DNA of 64,000 nt from Neostapfia colusana. Taxonomy: Eukaryota > Streptophyta > Magnoliopsida > Poales > Poaceae. The notes under the pieces are model-generated. The model was not told the origin of the DNA, did no database searches, and saw only the letters and a program-made list of their open reading frames with translations. Of the stretch, positions 1 to 11,920 are shown in pieces (position 1 is the first letter of the stretch; each line of letters opens with the position of its first letter). The DNA is taken from contig JASWHV010000012.1 in NCBI GenBank assembly GCA_030760725.1, positions 44,051,652 through 44,115,651 on the forward strand, given 5' to 3'. The position numbers were made by a program, and so were the translations under genes.

Positions 1-144
1 CGGAGTTGTTTCGAATTGAAGAATAAAATAGAAGACAATATGATTGTTCAATTAGGCAAGGATTCAAGTTTCAAGGCATTCTTGGGGTTCTTTGACACGA
101 AAGGGAAGGCATTACAGTTTCACCCAGAAGTCATCGATGCTTAA
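1..144 (+). CDS. terminal exon of an unidentified protein-coding gene (partial)
   Basis: The first 141 bases read open in frame 1 and end in TAA at 142-144, giving 47 residues with balanced composition that end in QFHPEVIDA. An AT-rich, 3'UTR-like stretch follows. There is no start or acceptor inside the window, so the exon begins upstream of base 1. I do not recognise the family. It is called coding because the frame is open from the very edge and the sequence after the stop is of a different character. A chance open frame of this length is possible. Confidence 0.45.
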   Translation, partial: RSCFELKNKIEDNMIVQLGKDSSFKAFLGFFDTKGKALQFHPEVIDA

Positions 145-2005
145 ATGATTTATCTATTGATTGTTGAGTGTCTGATCGATGGGTAGGACCCAATCCGATG
201 ATCCTAGAAGCTTATCTCTCGTCGTCTATGCTTAATGCTAAGTCTCCCTCCTTTGTGTTGTTGGATGGTCAAGATTGGGTTGTTGTCTGATTAGATGTGT
301 ATGCCGATTGTAGATTCAATGTGATCATGTTTAGTGGTCATGATCATTATAATAGACTATCTTACCTATTTTATCATATAATAATTAAATATCATAATCC
401 GGCCGTTTGGCTTCTGTATTTTCCTGAAATAGAAGACAATGTGCTCCTGCCATGGGCACCTCTAAGCCCCGTTTGCTACAGTTCCAGATTCTTTGACAGT
501 CGAAAATATTTCAGTTTCAACGTAGAAATGTTTCTCAACTGAAAAAAATCACTTTAAAAACTGTTTGGCTAATTTCCTGATTTTAATTTTAGTATAAAGA
601 GGAGGATTGAAATGCCTTGTTTGCTCTTGGATGACTATATTGTTTTTATAAATGTCATCCACATGCACGGATAAATCCCTGTTGCGCGACAACGGCAGCG
701 ACGATTTGAGGATAAAGGCAGAAGATGACAAATTACTGTAAATAATTGTGAAACTGGAGAGAAGGTATAATATACGAAGTGTTTCAGGGTTGTAACACCT
801 TTCCGGGCGTCTCACGTTTGTATGCAAAATATGTGAATGGTTTTTCATGGAGTCACTGCTGAAACGTTTCGCTTTTTTCTGTCCGGTACAGTCTCAACCG
901 ATTCAACTTAGAATTTGAAACGTTCTTTCTTGCCAAATGCACCCTAAAAGTAGTGCCTCCGCGAGACCGCGGCTGATTTATGTGTATGTTCGGAGCACAA
1001 TTTTTTTCCTGAATGTTCCGAGTACATATATCAGCTGTATACCTACATTCACCTGACGGCCCGTGCTATAGTCTATTGAAGGGACCACCCACACGTCATC
1101 AACCAGGCCCGTGCTTAGCTCCCGCTTAGTTACGCTGCTGCTGCTGATGATGATGAGCCGCTCGTGATGAAGTTCTTCCAGGTTTAATAATAATAACCCC
1201 CGACATTGGTCAAGATTTGATGAGCCTACAGTGGGAAAATTACTGATCAAAACGAACACATAGAAGAACATGCCATAGCCAAAACGTAGAAGACAACCGC
1301 GTAAAAGAAATAGAATGACTTGCACAGGAAAAGACCTTTGGTTTTGTTGCTGATGACCAACTGAATCTTATCGCCTAATCTAACGCATGCAGTGCCAATT
1401 AAGCAGGAGCAACAAGCAAAGGGAATAAAAGGTCTCCCGTTCGTGCTCTAATATCTGTATATCCTGCTGATGACGTGGACAGATGAACAAGGATTTAGGA
1501 TGCTCGAATATTTTAAGCTGATGATGCAAGCATGAGACTTGGTACATTTTTGCCCGTTGCGGAAATACGATACTGAACACTACTCTATCTTTGCACCCTT
1601 AAGAACAGTGTGCTACTATCTTATTTTGCATGAAAACTTGTTCAGCTCCATTGAGTATATACACTGAATGCAAGGGGTGTGCATGAAAAGAAGCGTCGAA
1701 TTATCAGTTTATTATGCTTATTTACTACTTCTTGTACGTCTCACCCATAACTTTTCTCCTTTAACTGCTTCTGTTTGTCTGAATTACAGGTAATATAGCT
1801 TCTTCCGTTTTTAATTGTTATCGTAATAGATTAGGTTATTTTTTCAATAATAACAATTCGAGAACGGAGCCAATACCTGTCATCAATTTCAAGCATACAT
1901 GGTAGCCCTTGATCTTGTCATAGGCATATTTATGAAAAATAAGGTATGTTGTTGGACAATCCAGATGTCCACACACTCCACAATTTAGACATGAAACAAG
2001 TCCCT

Positions 2006-2009
<4 letters not shown>
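145..2009. other. intergenic, no gene recognised
   Basis: AT-rich DNA with only short ORFs that show no domain. The stretch around 470-950 has ends that read GCCCCGTTTGCTACAG and, inverted, GGGTGCATTTGGCAAG. That faintly resembles a MITE, but the match is too weak to call. Confidence 0.4.
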
Positions 2010-2010
<1 letters not shown>

Positions 2011-2066
<56 letters not shown>

Positions 2067-2075
2067 CTCTCTCTC
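2011..2075. repeat. (CT)n microsatellite
   Basis: Nearly pure CT/TC dinucleotide run of about 27 units, flanked by CCCTCCCT and CCCCTCTCTC imperfections. ORFs crossing it (poly Arg-Glu) are artefacts of the repeat. Confidence 0.95.
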
Positions 2076-2365
2076 GTGATGCATGTCATGTGGTTTGGAT
2101 GTATATGCCGTAGGAGAAGAGGGAGGGGTATATAAGTGTGGCTTCCAGAAAGAATGTGTGGATGTTTGGGAAGGCTTTTCTGCCGCTCCTCTGTCAACCT
2201 TGTCCGAATGCCGGGCTGCTGCCAACACGCATGTGAGCGTCCCTTGTCCTCCGTCCCCCAGGTGAGTTTATTCATGTGCGGATATCCACACATGACAGTA
2301 GCTCCCTGTTGCTGTCCTGCTTCAAGATACATATATTATAAGAGGTACGGTGAATTATGGTCTCC

Positions 2366-2572
2366 ATTCTAGCACCATTTTTGGATCTTTCTCCCAGCAT
2401 CTTATGCTTTGTGATATATATGTTGATATCCGCAACATTCTAGCATCATTTCTGGATCATTCTCCCAGCATCTCATGCTTGTGATATATATGTTGATATC
2501 CGCAACGTTCTAGCATCATTTCTGAATCGTTCGCCCAGCAACTCATGCTTGTGATATGTTGATATCTGTAAC
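2366..2572. repeat. three tandem copies of a 66-71 bp unit
   Basis: Units at 2366-2436, 2437-2506 and 2507-2572 share the order TTCTAGCAYCATTT, CCCAGCA, CATGCTT, GTGATAT, GTTGATATC. The third copy lost a few bases in its TATATA stretch. No coding potential. Confidence 0.9.
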
Positions 2573-3056
2573 ATTCTAAGGTCTAAACCTGTCTAACCGA
2601 ACTCACACGCTGGATGGACCAATGATCCCCCAATCTATTTACACGCTTTCGTCGGGCTAACTCAAATTGATGATGTTGGACAAACTAGATTTATATGCTG
2701 GTTTTCCTCCCATTAGACTAGTAAGATGAGACTGAATTTCCACCTTCTCATGCACACAAGTGCTCATGAGCCACTACGGATGCTACAATAATATTTGTAT
2801 GTAGAGGAAAGTGCTTTAGCATCAATAGTGAAAATCGAGTATCACCCTACAAAAGTACTGCAATGTATAGCATCTGTGTCTAACTTGATGGTGCCAAAGT
2901 GGATATTTGAGGTATCCTCGGAATTCATAGCTAGCCTTTCAGTACCTATACTATTATTCTCTCTCTCAGATGGTCACATATAAACTTCAACCCATATGAC
3001 ATATCACAGCATTTTATCACAGTTTTTTTTAGCCGTAGCTGGGAAGAAGGATCTAG
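2573..3056. other. intergenic, nothing recognised
   Basis: Low-complexity-free, AT-rich DNA between the tandem repeat and the LINE. The single 62-aa ORF on + has no recognisable features. Confidence 0.4.
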
Positions 3057-3199
3057 TGCCATTAACATTGTTTTTTTTCGAAAACCCGTATGTATTCAAT
3101 TATAAGATGTAAGAATTTTGTACCAGAGGTGCGAGAGTACAAATAGAGATAGAAATAGAATGTATTGGCCCCTCGTCAATTCGCTCACACCTCCCCTAA

Positions 3200-5513
3200 T
3201 CACTCAAACGGCCAAAAACAGAGGTATGATACGGCAGGATGGAGCCAATGTCTCGGCAGCCAGCTTCTGACCAGTTCGATTCTTAACTTCTGATGTCGCC
3301 TAATAACGTACTGCTGCGCTGTGCGCTCCACACCATGGAAAATCTGCACATTGCGCTCTTTCCATAAGCACCAGAGTCTGAGAAGGATAAAGGCACGGAA
3401 CCCCCTGCCGCTGTTCTTGCTTGAGAAGGAGCTTTGAAGATCATTGAACCAACAATCGACTGAGGGATAATCCCGCCAGTTCTCTGGATTCAGTCTGATT
3501 TCCTTTGTCCAAACACCGAGGCCAACCCATACCTCACGTGATAATGGGCATTCCACCATCAGGTGATAAGCTGTCTCTAAGTTCCGATAGCACAAGGGGC
3601 AGAAATAGTTGTTTGGCCATTCCCTTGCTAGTAGTCGATTAGCAGTCCACAGGTGATTCTTCAACAGCAGCCACATGAAAACCTTGCAAGGTGAGGGTGC
3701 CCAAGATTTCCAAACTAGGGCGCGGAAGGAGGATCGGTCGGATCCCTCAAACTGCATCTTGTAGGCAGAGCTGGCCGAGTATTTTCCCAAGGCCGAGAAC
3801 TGCCATAAGATACTGTCCGAAGTCTCTTCATGTAAAATCGGTTGGGCCTCCTCTATCCTAGACCAAAGCTGGACAAACTCATCCAGAACTGTTGGAGAGA
3901 AGTTTTGAATAATGTCAGAAATCCAAGAGCTGTTAAAGAGGGCTTCGGCAACAGTCCTAGATTTGCCTCGGCTCTGTTTGTATAAGTTTGGAAAAAGGAT
4001 GTGTGACGCCTTTCCCGAGATCCAGCTGTCTTGCCAGAGCAGCGCCATCTTACCGTCGCCAAGTGCTACTGATGTTGCGGTGGTGAAAAGGCCATAGACC
4101 TTTTCATCCGTTGGTAGTTCTACTCCAGTCCAGGATCTGTTCTGGTCAGTCCACGATGCCCAGAGCCAACGAACCCGGAGGGCAATACTGAACCTCTCCA
4201 GATTCGTAATCCCAAGACCGCCACGGTCCAGAGGTCGGCACACCGTAGCCCATTTGACCTTGCACTTCCCACCATGCATGTGTTCCGAACCAGCCCATAG
4301 GAAGCGTCACCGTGTTTTGTCAAGCTCTTTGATAACTCGACGAGGTGGCCTGAGTGCGGTCAGATGGTAAGTAGTGAGAGAGCTAAGAACCGAATGCACT
4401 AACTCCCTGCGACCTCCGATACTCAACATCTTACATTGCCAGCTCGCAAACTTGGCAAGGGCGCGATCTTGTATGCTTTGGAAATGAGCAGCCCGCAGTC
4501 GGCCAAGAGACAGTGGCAATCCCAAGTAAGTCAGTGGCCAAGAGGACAGCTGCCCTCTAAAGTGCTGCAACAGGCTACCTAGATCCACCGATTCACATCT
4601 GATTTGGTGCAATGGTGCTTTTTCTCCTCATTGATATGAAGCCCAGTGGCCTTGCCAAAGAAGTCTATTATGGCCCTGGTTGTTGTGAGATCTTGTTACG
4701 ATGGGTTGAGGAAGACAATTACATCATCCGCATACATAGAAACTTGCATAGGCACATGTCGACCAGGCAGGGGCAGCAAAGCGCCCTCCTCCGTTGCAAG
4801 CTTGAAGAGTCTCTGCAGAGTATCAATGACCAGAATAAACAAGTATGGGGACAATGGGTCGCCTTGTCGATGTCCTCTCCGATGCGGTATGGGTTGGCCT
4901 GGCACACCATTGAGTAGGCAACTAGATGAAGATGAGCTCAGTAGGGCTGACCCAATCTCTCCACCTAGCAGAGAAGCCTCGGTGCTGTATAAGTTCCAAC
5001 AAATGTTCTCATGACACGGAGTCGAAGGCTTTGCATATATCAAGCTTCAAAAGCAGCATTGGTTTGCATGTTCTATGGTAGCGTCTAGCGAGGCTCCTCA
5101 CATAAATGAAGTTGTCCTGAATGCATCTCCCTCTCATGAAGGCGCTTTGAGATTCGGAGATGAGGCCATTGATCACTGTTCTTAGTCGAATGGCTAATAC
5201 TTTGGAGATGAGTTTGCCCACCAAGTGGACCAAGCTGGTAGGGTGATAGTCGCCCCGTGCTTCGGCCATCATTTTCTTTGGGAGGAGGGGGATGTAAGCT
5301 CTATTAAGCTTTGACAGGGGGCCGATATGGAGTCTATGGAAACATTGGAATGCAGCAACTACATGATCTTTAATCACTTGCCAATATTTTCTATAGAAAA
5401 GGCCCGTGAACCCATCAGGGCTTGGCACCTTTTCTGCAGACGAGTCACATATCGCATGCTAGATTTCTTCCTCAGAGAAAGGCTCATCCGAGTGACTGCC
5501 TTCAATTGGGGTT
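3200..5513 (-). pseudogene. LINE ORF2, reverse transcriptase and zf-RVT part
   Basis: Broken L1 ORF2 read in successive frames. 5428-5009 holds the RT fingers/palm start (SPDGFTGLFYRKYW, then KLDICKAFDSVS). 5043-4696 holds RQGDPLSPYLF and the catalytic MYADD box (YADD form). 4612-4307 is the thumb region (TYLGLPLSLGRL). 4279-3200 is the zf-RVT region, with a C-P-L-C ... H-x3-E-C-P-L pattern and the typical S..W lead-in. The product would copy its own RNA at a nicked target site. At least three frameshifts separate the blocks, so no functional enzyme is made. The stop at 3200 precedes a short 3'UTR and the poly(A). Confidence 0.9.
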
Positions 5514-5518
5514 AAGTT

Positions 5519-5608
5519 TGTTGACTGATGATCCAAATTCTAATGAAGATAAAAGAGGCAGGATTTCCGTAGCGAAGCGGAGGCCCGTCGCCGGGAGGCT
5601 TGGGCCGT
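5519..5608 (+). repeat. truncated 5' LTR of the nested copia
   Basis: About 90 bp match the start of the 3' LTR at 6239 with a few substitutions (for example GACTG against GATTG). Identity stops abruptly after GGCCGT, where pol sequence begins. Confidence 0.85.
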
Positions 5609-6137
5609 GGAAGGCAGTGCAGTGGATTTTCAGGTATTTGTGTGGTTATTCTAGTGCTTGTTTGTGTTTTGGAAGGACTAGAGATGGTCTCATTGGCTAT
5701 GTTGATACTGATTATGCTGCTGATTTAGACAAGAGAAGGTCTCTCACAGGATATGTTTTCGCTGTTGGGATTGTGCTGTGAGTTGGAAAGCTTGTTTACA
5801 AGGTACAGTTGCCTTGTCTACTACAGAGGCAGAATATATGGCTATCTCAGAGGCATGTAAGGAGACAATTTTATTGAAAGGTCTGTATTCTGAACTTTGT
5901 GGATCTCAGTCTTGCATCACCTTACATTGTGATAGTCAGAGTGCCATATATCTTACCAAAGATGCTATATTTCATGAGAGGACGAAACATATTGATATCA
6001 GGTATCACTTTGTGTGAGATACCATTGATCAAGGCACTATCAAAATTTGCAAAATCAGCACTCATAATAATCATGCAGATATGATGACAAAATATGTTCC
6101 GATTGCTAAGTTGCTCAAACTTGGTTGGTATTACTAA
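5609..6137 (+). pseudogene. copia RNase H (C-terminal pol) remnant
   Basis: Reads WKAVQWIFRYL at the end of RT, then GYVDTDYAADLDKRRSLTGY of copia RNase H. After a small frameshift near 5776 it reads SWKACLQ, ALSTTEAEYMA and HERTKHIDIRYH, ending GWYY before TAA at 6135-6137. A TGA at 6015-6017 interrupts the frame. The order and motifs match the C-terminus of Ty1/copia polyproteins, where this domain degrades the RNA strand during reverse transcription. It is inactive because gag and the rest of pol are gone. Confidence 0.9.
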
Positions 6138-6238
6138 CTAGCCCCCAGTGGCTTTTGACACCGGCAGCTGAATTGTTCATTGAGATGGAGGATTACTATT
6201 TTAAAGCTACAATAAAGAATTTGTCTCAAGGTGAAGTT

Positions 6239-6545
6239 TGTTGATTGATGATCCAAATTCTAATGAAGATAAAAGAGGCGGGATTTCCGTAGTGAAGCGG
6301 AGGCCCGTCGCTGGGAGGCTTAGGCCGTAGCGATTGTAGGTCACCACCTATAAATATCCCTTGTGAGCTGCCGTGAGAAGTATGAAAAGGATTATAATCT
6401 CCCATGATTGTAAACCTCCTGATATAGTGATATTTTGCCGGTCGGTGCCTGTGGTTTTTTCCCCTTTGACTTGGAGGGGTTTTCCACGTTAAAATCTGTG
6501 TCTCCTCTGTTTTGATCTACACTTTCTTGTCTTCTGGTTCTAACA
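6239..6545 (+). repeat. 3' LTR of the nested copia (307 bp)
   Basis: Begins TGTTGATTG and ends TTCTAACA, directly followed by TSD AAGTT. It contains a TATAAATAT box near 6350. Confidence 0.9.
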
Positions 6546-6550
6546 AAGTT

Positions 6551-7827
6551 CAATCGTCACTAATTGAGTGAGAAAGGACATGATTGTCTGGTGCCTATTA
6601 ATTCAGTGAAGTGATCCTTTAGCACCTCTACCTTGTCTTCATGCTTCCAAGCTATATGTCATGTCTTTGACTTGAGCAGAGATATGAGATTTTTCCTTGC
6701 CCGACCATTTGCTCGTAAGTGGAAATATGCGGTGCAGATGTCGCCTTCTTTTAACCAGGTGATCCGGGATGCCTGCCTCCTCCTAGACCTCTCTACTGCA
6801 GATAATCCAAGCACTCTGTTTTTAGATCTTTCTGCAACTGCTGTTCATCACTTGATAGGGGACGGCTCTCCTGGGCAATATCAAGTAGTTTGATGACTTT
6901 GAGAGCTATTTGCAGCTGCAGTTTTGCATTTCTGAGCAGACTCTTACTCTAAGCAGACAGGGCAGCAGCCGTCCCCTGCAGCTTGTAGTTGAGCTTGTTT
7001 AATAAGGAGGAGCCAGGAACCTGACGATTCCAATAATTGGACACTACGGCGAGGAAACCCTAGATCCTCAGCCAGAAATTTTCGAACTTAAACTTGGGTT
7101 TCCTGCGCTGTCGGTTTTGTGGTGCAAGCAAGATTGGGCAGTGGTCCGACGTGGCCGAAGAGAGGGCTTGCAGACTATACTGTGGGTAGGATAATTCCCA
7201 CTCCTTATTAACAAGACCTCTGTCGAGTCTGACAAGGGTGGGGGTCTGCCTGCCATTGGACCAGGTGAACTTGCGGTTTTGGAGAGGGATCTCCATTAGT
7301 TCTGCATCGTCTAGAGCTTGACGAAAGGTTCCCATGAGTCTTTGGTTAATGTTGGAGTTATTTTTATCTTTGGCTTCATATATAAGGTTGAAATCACCCA
7401 CACAAATCCAAGGTGTACCCTGGTTTGGCCTTTGGTCTCGGAGGCTCTGAATGAAGGATGGTTTATCCGTGTCCGAAGTGGGGCCGTAGACAGTGGTGAG
7501 CAGAAACTTCTCATTTGTGGCGCCATGCGCAAATGGTATTGAGATGGAATGGTCATATTTGGAAAAGGCCGAGGCAGTGATAATGGCAGAGTCCCAAGCA
7601 ACAACGATCCCTCCTCTGGTACCATTGGCTGGTACATATGCGAAATCAGATAGCACTGCTCCGAAGATCTGCCTGATCATCGTACTGTCAAGATGGTCCA
7701 ACTTAGATTCCTGAAGACATGCTATGGTCGGTCGGGCAGCGCTGATCATGGCACGCACAACTTCTCTGCGCGCCGGGGAATTAAGGCCGCGCACATTCCA
7801 GCTGAAGATTGATAGGCTGTTATCCAT
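6551..7827 (-). pseudogene. LINE ORF2, endonuclease and linker
   Basis: The minus-strand frame from about 7827 to 7060 encodes an apurinic-type endonuclease/exonuclease fold: FSWNVRGLNSPARR at the N-terminus, CLQESKLD, TVYGPT, WICVGDFNL and SDHCPI near the end, which are the usual EEP-superfamily blocks. This domain nicks the target DNA in L1 transposition. Downstream, 6790-6640 continues in broken frame with WLKEGD and an FHLRAN-like block, typical of the linker before RT. Stops near 7055 and in 6890-6960 break it. The start at 7827 (MDNSL) is chosen because it directly precedes the WNVRG block. Confidence 0.88.
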
Positions 7828-8031
7828 AAACACAAGATGAGACGCAACTGACTGGTGATGGATAAGGCACCACATATGGTGCACGTGGAATGGTCCAACA
7901 CAACCGCAGCCTTAAGCTTCTTCCTAGTATAACAGACACACTATCGATACTAGCAGCTAACACCACCACGCAACACTTGGGAAGGTTCATAGAACTCATG
8001 TAGACGGTGAGGTCAACATCTGCTGAGCAGG

Positions 8032-11000
8032 TCAGGCAGAGATTGCATGGGCCACCTGCTCTCCGGCTTCCAGAGGCGCAAGAGCGGCAACCAAAGAGGC
8101 ATCCACCAGGCCAGTGAGGCTGCGGATCGCAGAGATGGCCTTTGTCGGCAAAGGCTGATTGTAGAGTGCTGCATACTTGAGCAGTGCCGCTTCGTCAACC
8201 GGCTCAGACTCGTTGATCAAGCCCAGTTCCTGGATGATACAGTGAGTTGCCCTTTGAGAGACAGGAATGATGGAATGATTCTTGGCTTGTCTTGCGCTCT
8301 TGCGGGGTCCTTCAGCAGGCACAGACCTGGCGCTATGCACTCCTTTCCCTTTGAGAGGTGGTGCCGATGGCAGCGGAAGCAGCGCGGGAGCCGCCTTCTT
8401 GAAGTTGCGCCTGCAGAAGTCTTGGTCTTCTTCCAGTATTTCAAGTTGGGTTGCTGCTGGATCTCCAGTATCTGCAACAACTTCAGTGGTTCATCCCAAA
8501 AGCTCATGTGGACATAGCCCTGCAATTCCGTCAGCCTCCAGTAACATAGGGTCCACTCTCGCTGGAGAAGAGTGTGGTTCAGAGCTGCCTACGAGCAGCA
8601 TGGGTGACATCACCGTATCCACGGCATCAAATGTCCTTGTAAGCAAGGAGATATCATTGCTTGGAGCCAGTTGAGGAGTGGGCGCCTCTTGAACAGTGGG
8701 GGTTTTCCGCGGTACTGGAGACTTTGAGCGGCGCCTGTCCCAGTCTTCAACGTCCCACCTTTGAGGATCACGCCGGCGGAGATGCACCGGGGAGATGGAA
8801 GCCAGCCTCCCCTGACGGTTGATCGGTGCCTCCGAGACGGAGTAAACCCTGCGACAGCAACCTGAATATCCTTCATTGTGACAGCGAGAAGGTGGTGGGG
8901 CGACTACTTGCTTCTCCCGAATCTGCAATCCTGAGTGAAACGAAGCAACCCAATCAGAACAGGAACGGCGACCATCCCGATCATCGTCATACCTGTCATA
9001 CAAGCCATGGGGCCTGGTGGTACGACAACCTTCCTGTGGACGCCGGCGGGGACAGAGCATCAGGTTATCCGGGACGCCTCTCATCCAATGAAATTTCAAA
9101 AGGCGGGGTTGGGACGGCTCGGGGACATCATCGGAAATCCAGTTATGAATCTCTGCAATGTGTATGATGAGCTCCGCCCTAATACCTTCCGGCGGGTATT
9201 CCGAAGCAGGCACGGTCAGCTGATGAGAAGGTCTTGGCTGAAAGAAGGTGACTGATTTGGTGCATGGAAGCCGGCTCAGGTCTTCCATCCAAGCCCAGAA
9301 CACACAAAACTCCGTGTTCTCTCTGGTATCAGACTTAGGGTCCATCCAATCAAAGATGCAGTGATCGCGAACACTTGTTTTATGCCATCCTCGGATCACG
9401 CGTGTAGAGGCAGATGTTCGACACAGATCTTGACATGAAAACGCCAAGTTGAAGGCTTAGACCAGACCCTCCAAGGCCTGATGGAGCAATGGGTTTCGCT
9501 GATGAGGACATGGTCCTTGTGGACTGCCACCCGCTGAACCTCCGCCTGCTCGAATCAGACTAGAAAGTCCTCTGGGTAGTGACGGACCACTGTAAAGCAG
9601 TGCCCAGGGATGCCGAGCTGGGCAGTGATCGCCTCTGTTACCTCCTCCACGGTAGCTCCGGACGCTCGTTCAACAGCGGTGATCAACACCGCCGTGTCCA
9701 TCAAATTGTTGCAATCAACCATCATAGCCGCACTGGGGATGACAGCTGCAAACCCCTCGCTGGGTCGACAAGCATGAAACCCGGGTATATGAGCCACAGA
9801 ACCAGCCATCGCAGATGGTTTTCCCTTAACGGCTGCAGCGTATGAATGTGGGCGGCTTGGTGACTGAGTGTTGTGGCGCGGGGAGGAGAGGCGGGAGTAG
9901 ATGTTCAGTTTGGTTTGCTGTGGGCGGGATTTTATAGTGGCTCCGCAGCTCTTTGTGAAGTGCCCACAGCCTCCAGAGGAGAGACAAACGCGCGGACCCC
10001 AGCATTGGGCCGTACGATGATCTCTTGACAGACAGCAAAAACACCTTCCCAGAAGGTTTTCTTGACGAAGTGGTTTTCCTTCTTGCTAGGCCCATAGTCT
10101 CAAACGTAATCATGATTCTTGATTTGACGCCCCATAGCTGACGTCACGAGCCGAGGGCCTTGCGCCAGAGCTCCAGTCTGGAGATGTGACCAGACAGGTT
10201 TTATTGCCCTGTCTACGATAGCAGCATCCCCCGGTACAGCAGAGAACTTTGACTATGCCGTCTATCAGCCTTGGGGACCATCCGTATCCATCGGGGTGAC
10301 GAAGGAGCTCCACTGTCATCTTTCATCTCTGGATATTTAGGAATCCAGGCCTCAGATTTTAGCTTCCGAGTGTTTGACACAGTGGGCAACCTCCCGTGCT
10401 GGGGTTGACAGCTTGAGAATCCAGCGCAGGATACAATATTGGCCTTAGGCAGAGCAAGCTGCAGCTAGCTGGGATGGGACGGGGCTGTGGGCCCAAGACT
10501 CAAAACGATGGCTGTGGATTGCAACTCTGACCAGCAGACGGAGTGAAGCGGATTTTTGAATCCGCACAATCCAGAAGGTGACCCTCACAATTTTGAGCGG
10601 AGCGAGTGAGGTTTGAAACAACTGCTGGCGAAGAACGAACCTCCGAAGGGGAGAAGAGAATCTGAGAACTTTGTGACCAACTCGCGGAGTGAAGATTTTT
10701 CCGGGAACAATGAACGGGGGGGGGGGGGGGGGGGACCTCGGGAGCTGCTGCAATGTCAAATTAGAGATCGGTAGGCTGGAATCTCCTGCCAACAGCGACG
10801 TGATCAAAAGAACTAGATTCGACAAGGGAGGAGACCGCTGACAAAGGAAGTGGATCTGGCTGGTTTGAACGGTGGTGGTCGGACAGGGGGTTGAAGCTAG
10901 GAGCGGAGTGTACTCATCAAAATCGGGAGATTCAACACCCGCTTCTGAGATAACACAACTGAAACCTTCATTGAGGCGCTGAGGAATGAGCGGGGCTGGC

Positions 11001-11425
11001 GATGGCGTGATGCCAGAGCAATCTTCCCGAGGGAGCGGCGGGCAAAGGGATAGGGAGTGGGGGGGATGCTGGTGGGGGAAGGTTGAGGAAGTTGGCCAGT
11101 AAGAAGCTTCCGGATGCGCGAGGCCACTCATTGTTCCCCTATTTGCTTCATCTTCGTCCGTTGGCTCTTTCACAGGTTTAGGGTGCAAGCAGAGTTTCCG
11201 TAAGCTCTGGGACATGCCAGAGACTGTCCTGATATTCTCCCGCATATCGCTGGAGTTCAATGACATAGCCACTACAACAGGATTCCAGAGGGAAGGGGAC
11301 CGCCTGAACACAGAGGGCTCCATCCCCTCTGGCGGGGTCTCTTTCGCCTTCGCGAGAGATGACCCGACCCTATCATCATCGGAGTCTGAGATCTCCGTCC
11401 GCAGGAATGGAAGGAGAGAGTACAT
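8032..11425 (-). pseudogene. LINE ORF1 (nucleic-acid-binding, gag-like)
   Basis: A chain of minus-strand frames covers the position of plant L1 ORF1. 11425-10445 is a proline/serine-rich N-terminal part. Around 10060-9950 a CX2CX4HX4C zinc knuckle (CFCCLSRDHRTAQC) is followed by a second knuckle in which one Cys is Ser. 9809-9555 resembles the plant DUF4283-type RNA-binding region (ends HCFTVVRHYPEDFLV). 9447-8491 and 8340-8032 form the C-terminal part (VPVSQRATHCIIQELGL). ORF1 proteins package LINE RNA. At least four frame breaks make it a pseudogene; family assignment of the N-terminal 980 bp is by position only. Confidence 0.75.
10716..10734. repeat. 19-nt G homopolymer inside LINE ORF1
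   Basis: Uninterrupted run of G on +. It reads as poly-Pro on minus and may be affected by sequencing or replication slippage. Confidence 0.95.
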
Positions 11426-11920
11426 ACCTTCATCTTCGTCTTCATCAGCCTCGGCGGAGTTCGGAGTAGCCTGATCCGGAGTCCAAAGGGAGGAAAACAG
11501 CGTACAGACCAGCGAAGAGGTCGCGGCGTCGAACTTAGGGTTGATGCTTGAGGTCTTGGGTTGCGGAGGCGTGGCCTGGAATGAGGGGATGGTGGGGCTG
11601 TTCGCTAGATCTAGCGTGAGTTGGGTTGGCTAGGTGGTGTAGTTGGCCGCCGGGGAGAACAAGGCGTCGGTCTTGGAGCTGACGCTAGAGGACCTTGGTT
11701 GGGGAGGCGTGTGCTGGGATGGAAGGGAGATTAGGCTGATCACCGGATCCGACGTGATCTGGATGGTGGGGACGCATGGTTACCAGAATGGCCATGGCTG
11801 TCGGCGAGATGGGTGACGGCGTGGGTGAGGCGGGTGTCCGCCCTCTCTCGTGTCCTCTCTCCATCCTCCCTCTCAGGCTTCCTGCATCTGCAACTGAAAT
11901 CTTCTCTGCCATTAACATTG

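Larger units (their letters stand above)
5514..6550 (+). mobile_element. Ty1/copia deletion derivative with 5-bp TSD, nested in the LINE
   Basis: TSD AAGTT at 5514-5518 and 6546-6550. Between them are the first ~90 bp of a 5' LTR (from TGTTGACTG at 5519), then copia pol sequence from about 5609 to 6137, a purine-rich stretch before 6239, and a full 3' LTR 6239-6545 that runs TGTTG to TAACA. The rest of the 5' LTR, gag, protease, integrase and most of RT are missing. The orientation is opposite to the host LINE. Confidence 0.92.
3057..11920 (-). mobile_element. L1-type non-LTR retrotransposon (LINE) with 14-bp TSD
   Basis: Element body 3071-11906, read on the minus strand. Perfect direct repeats TGCCATTAACATTG lie at 3057-3070 and 11907-11920. 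The 3' end is marked by eight T at 3071-3078, which is the poly(A) tail seen on +. Order on the minus strand: a 5' region near 11.9 kb, ORF1 with a CCHC zinc knuckle (about 11.4-8.0 kb), ORF2 with an endonuclease (7.8-7.06 kb), then reverse transcriptase and a zinc-binding domain (5.5-3.2 kb). A copia fragment at 5514-6550 interrupts ORF2. Without it the LINE is about 7.8 kb, plausible for a full-length grass L1. Many stops and frameshifts make it immobile. Confidence 0.92.

Noticed and set aside
470..950. Possible MITE with GTTTG-containing inverted ends
   Set aside because: End similarity is too weak and no TSD could be found.
1836..2332. Minus ORFs rich in Arg-Glu across the CT repeat
   Set aside because: Created by the (CT)n tract. 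No domain on either side.
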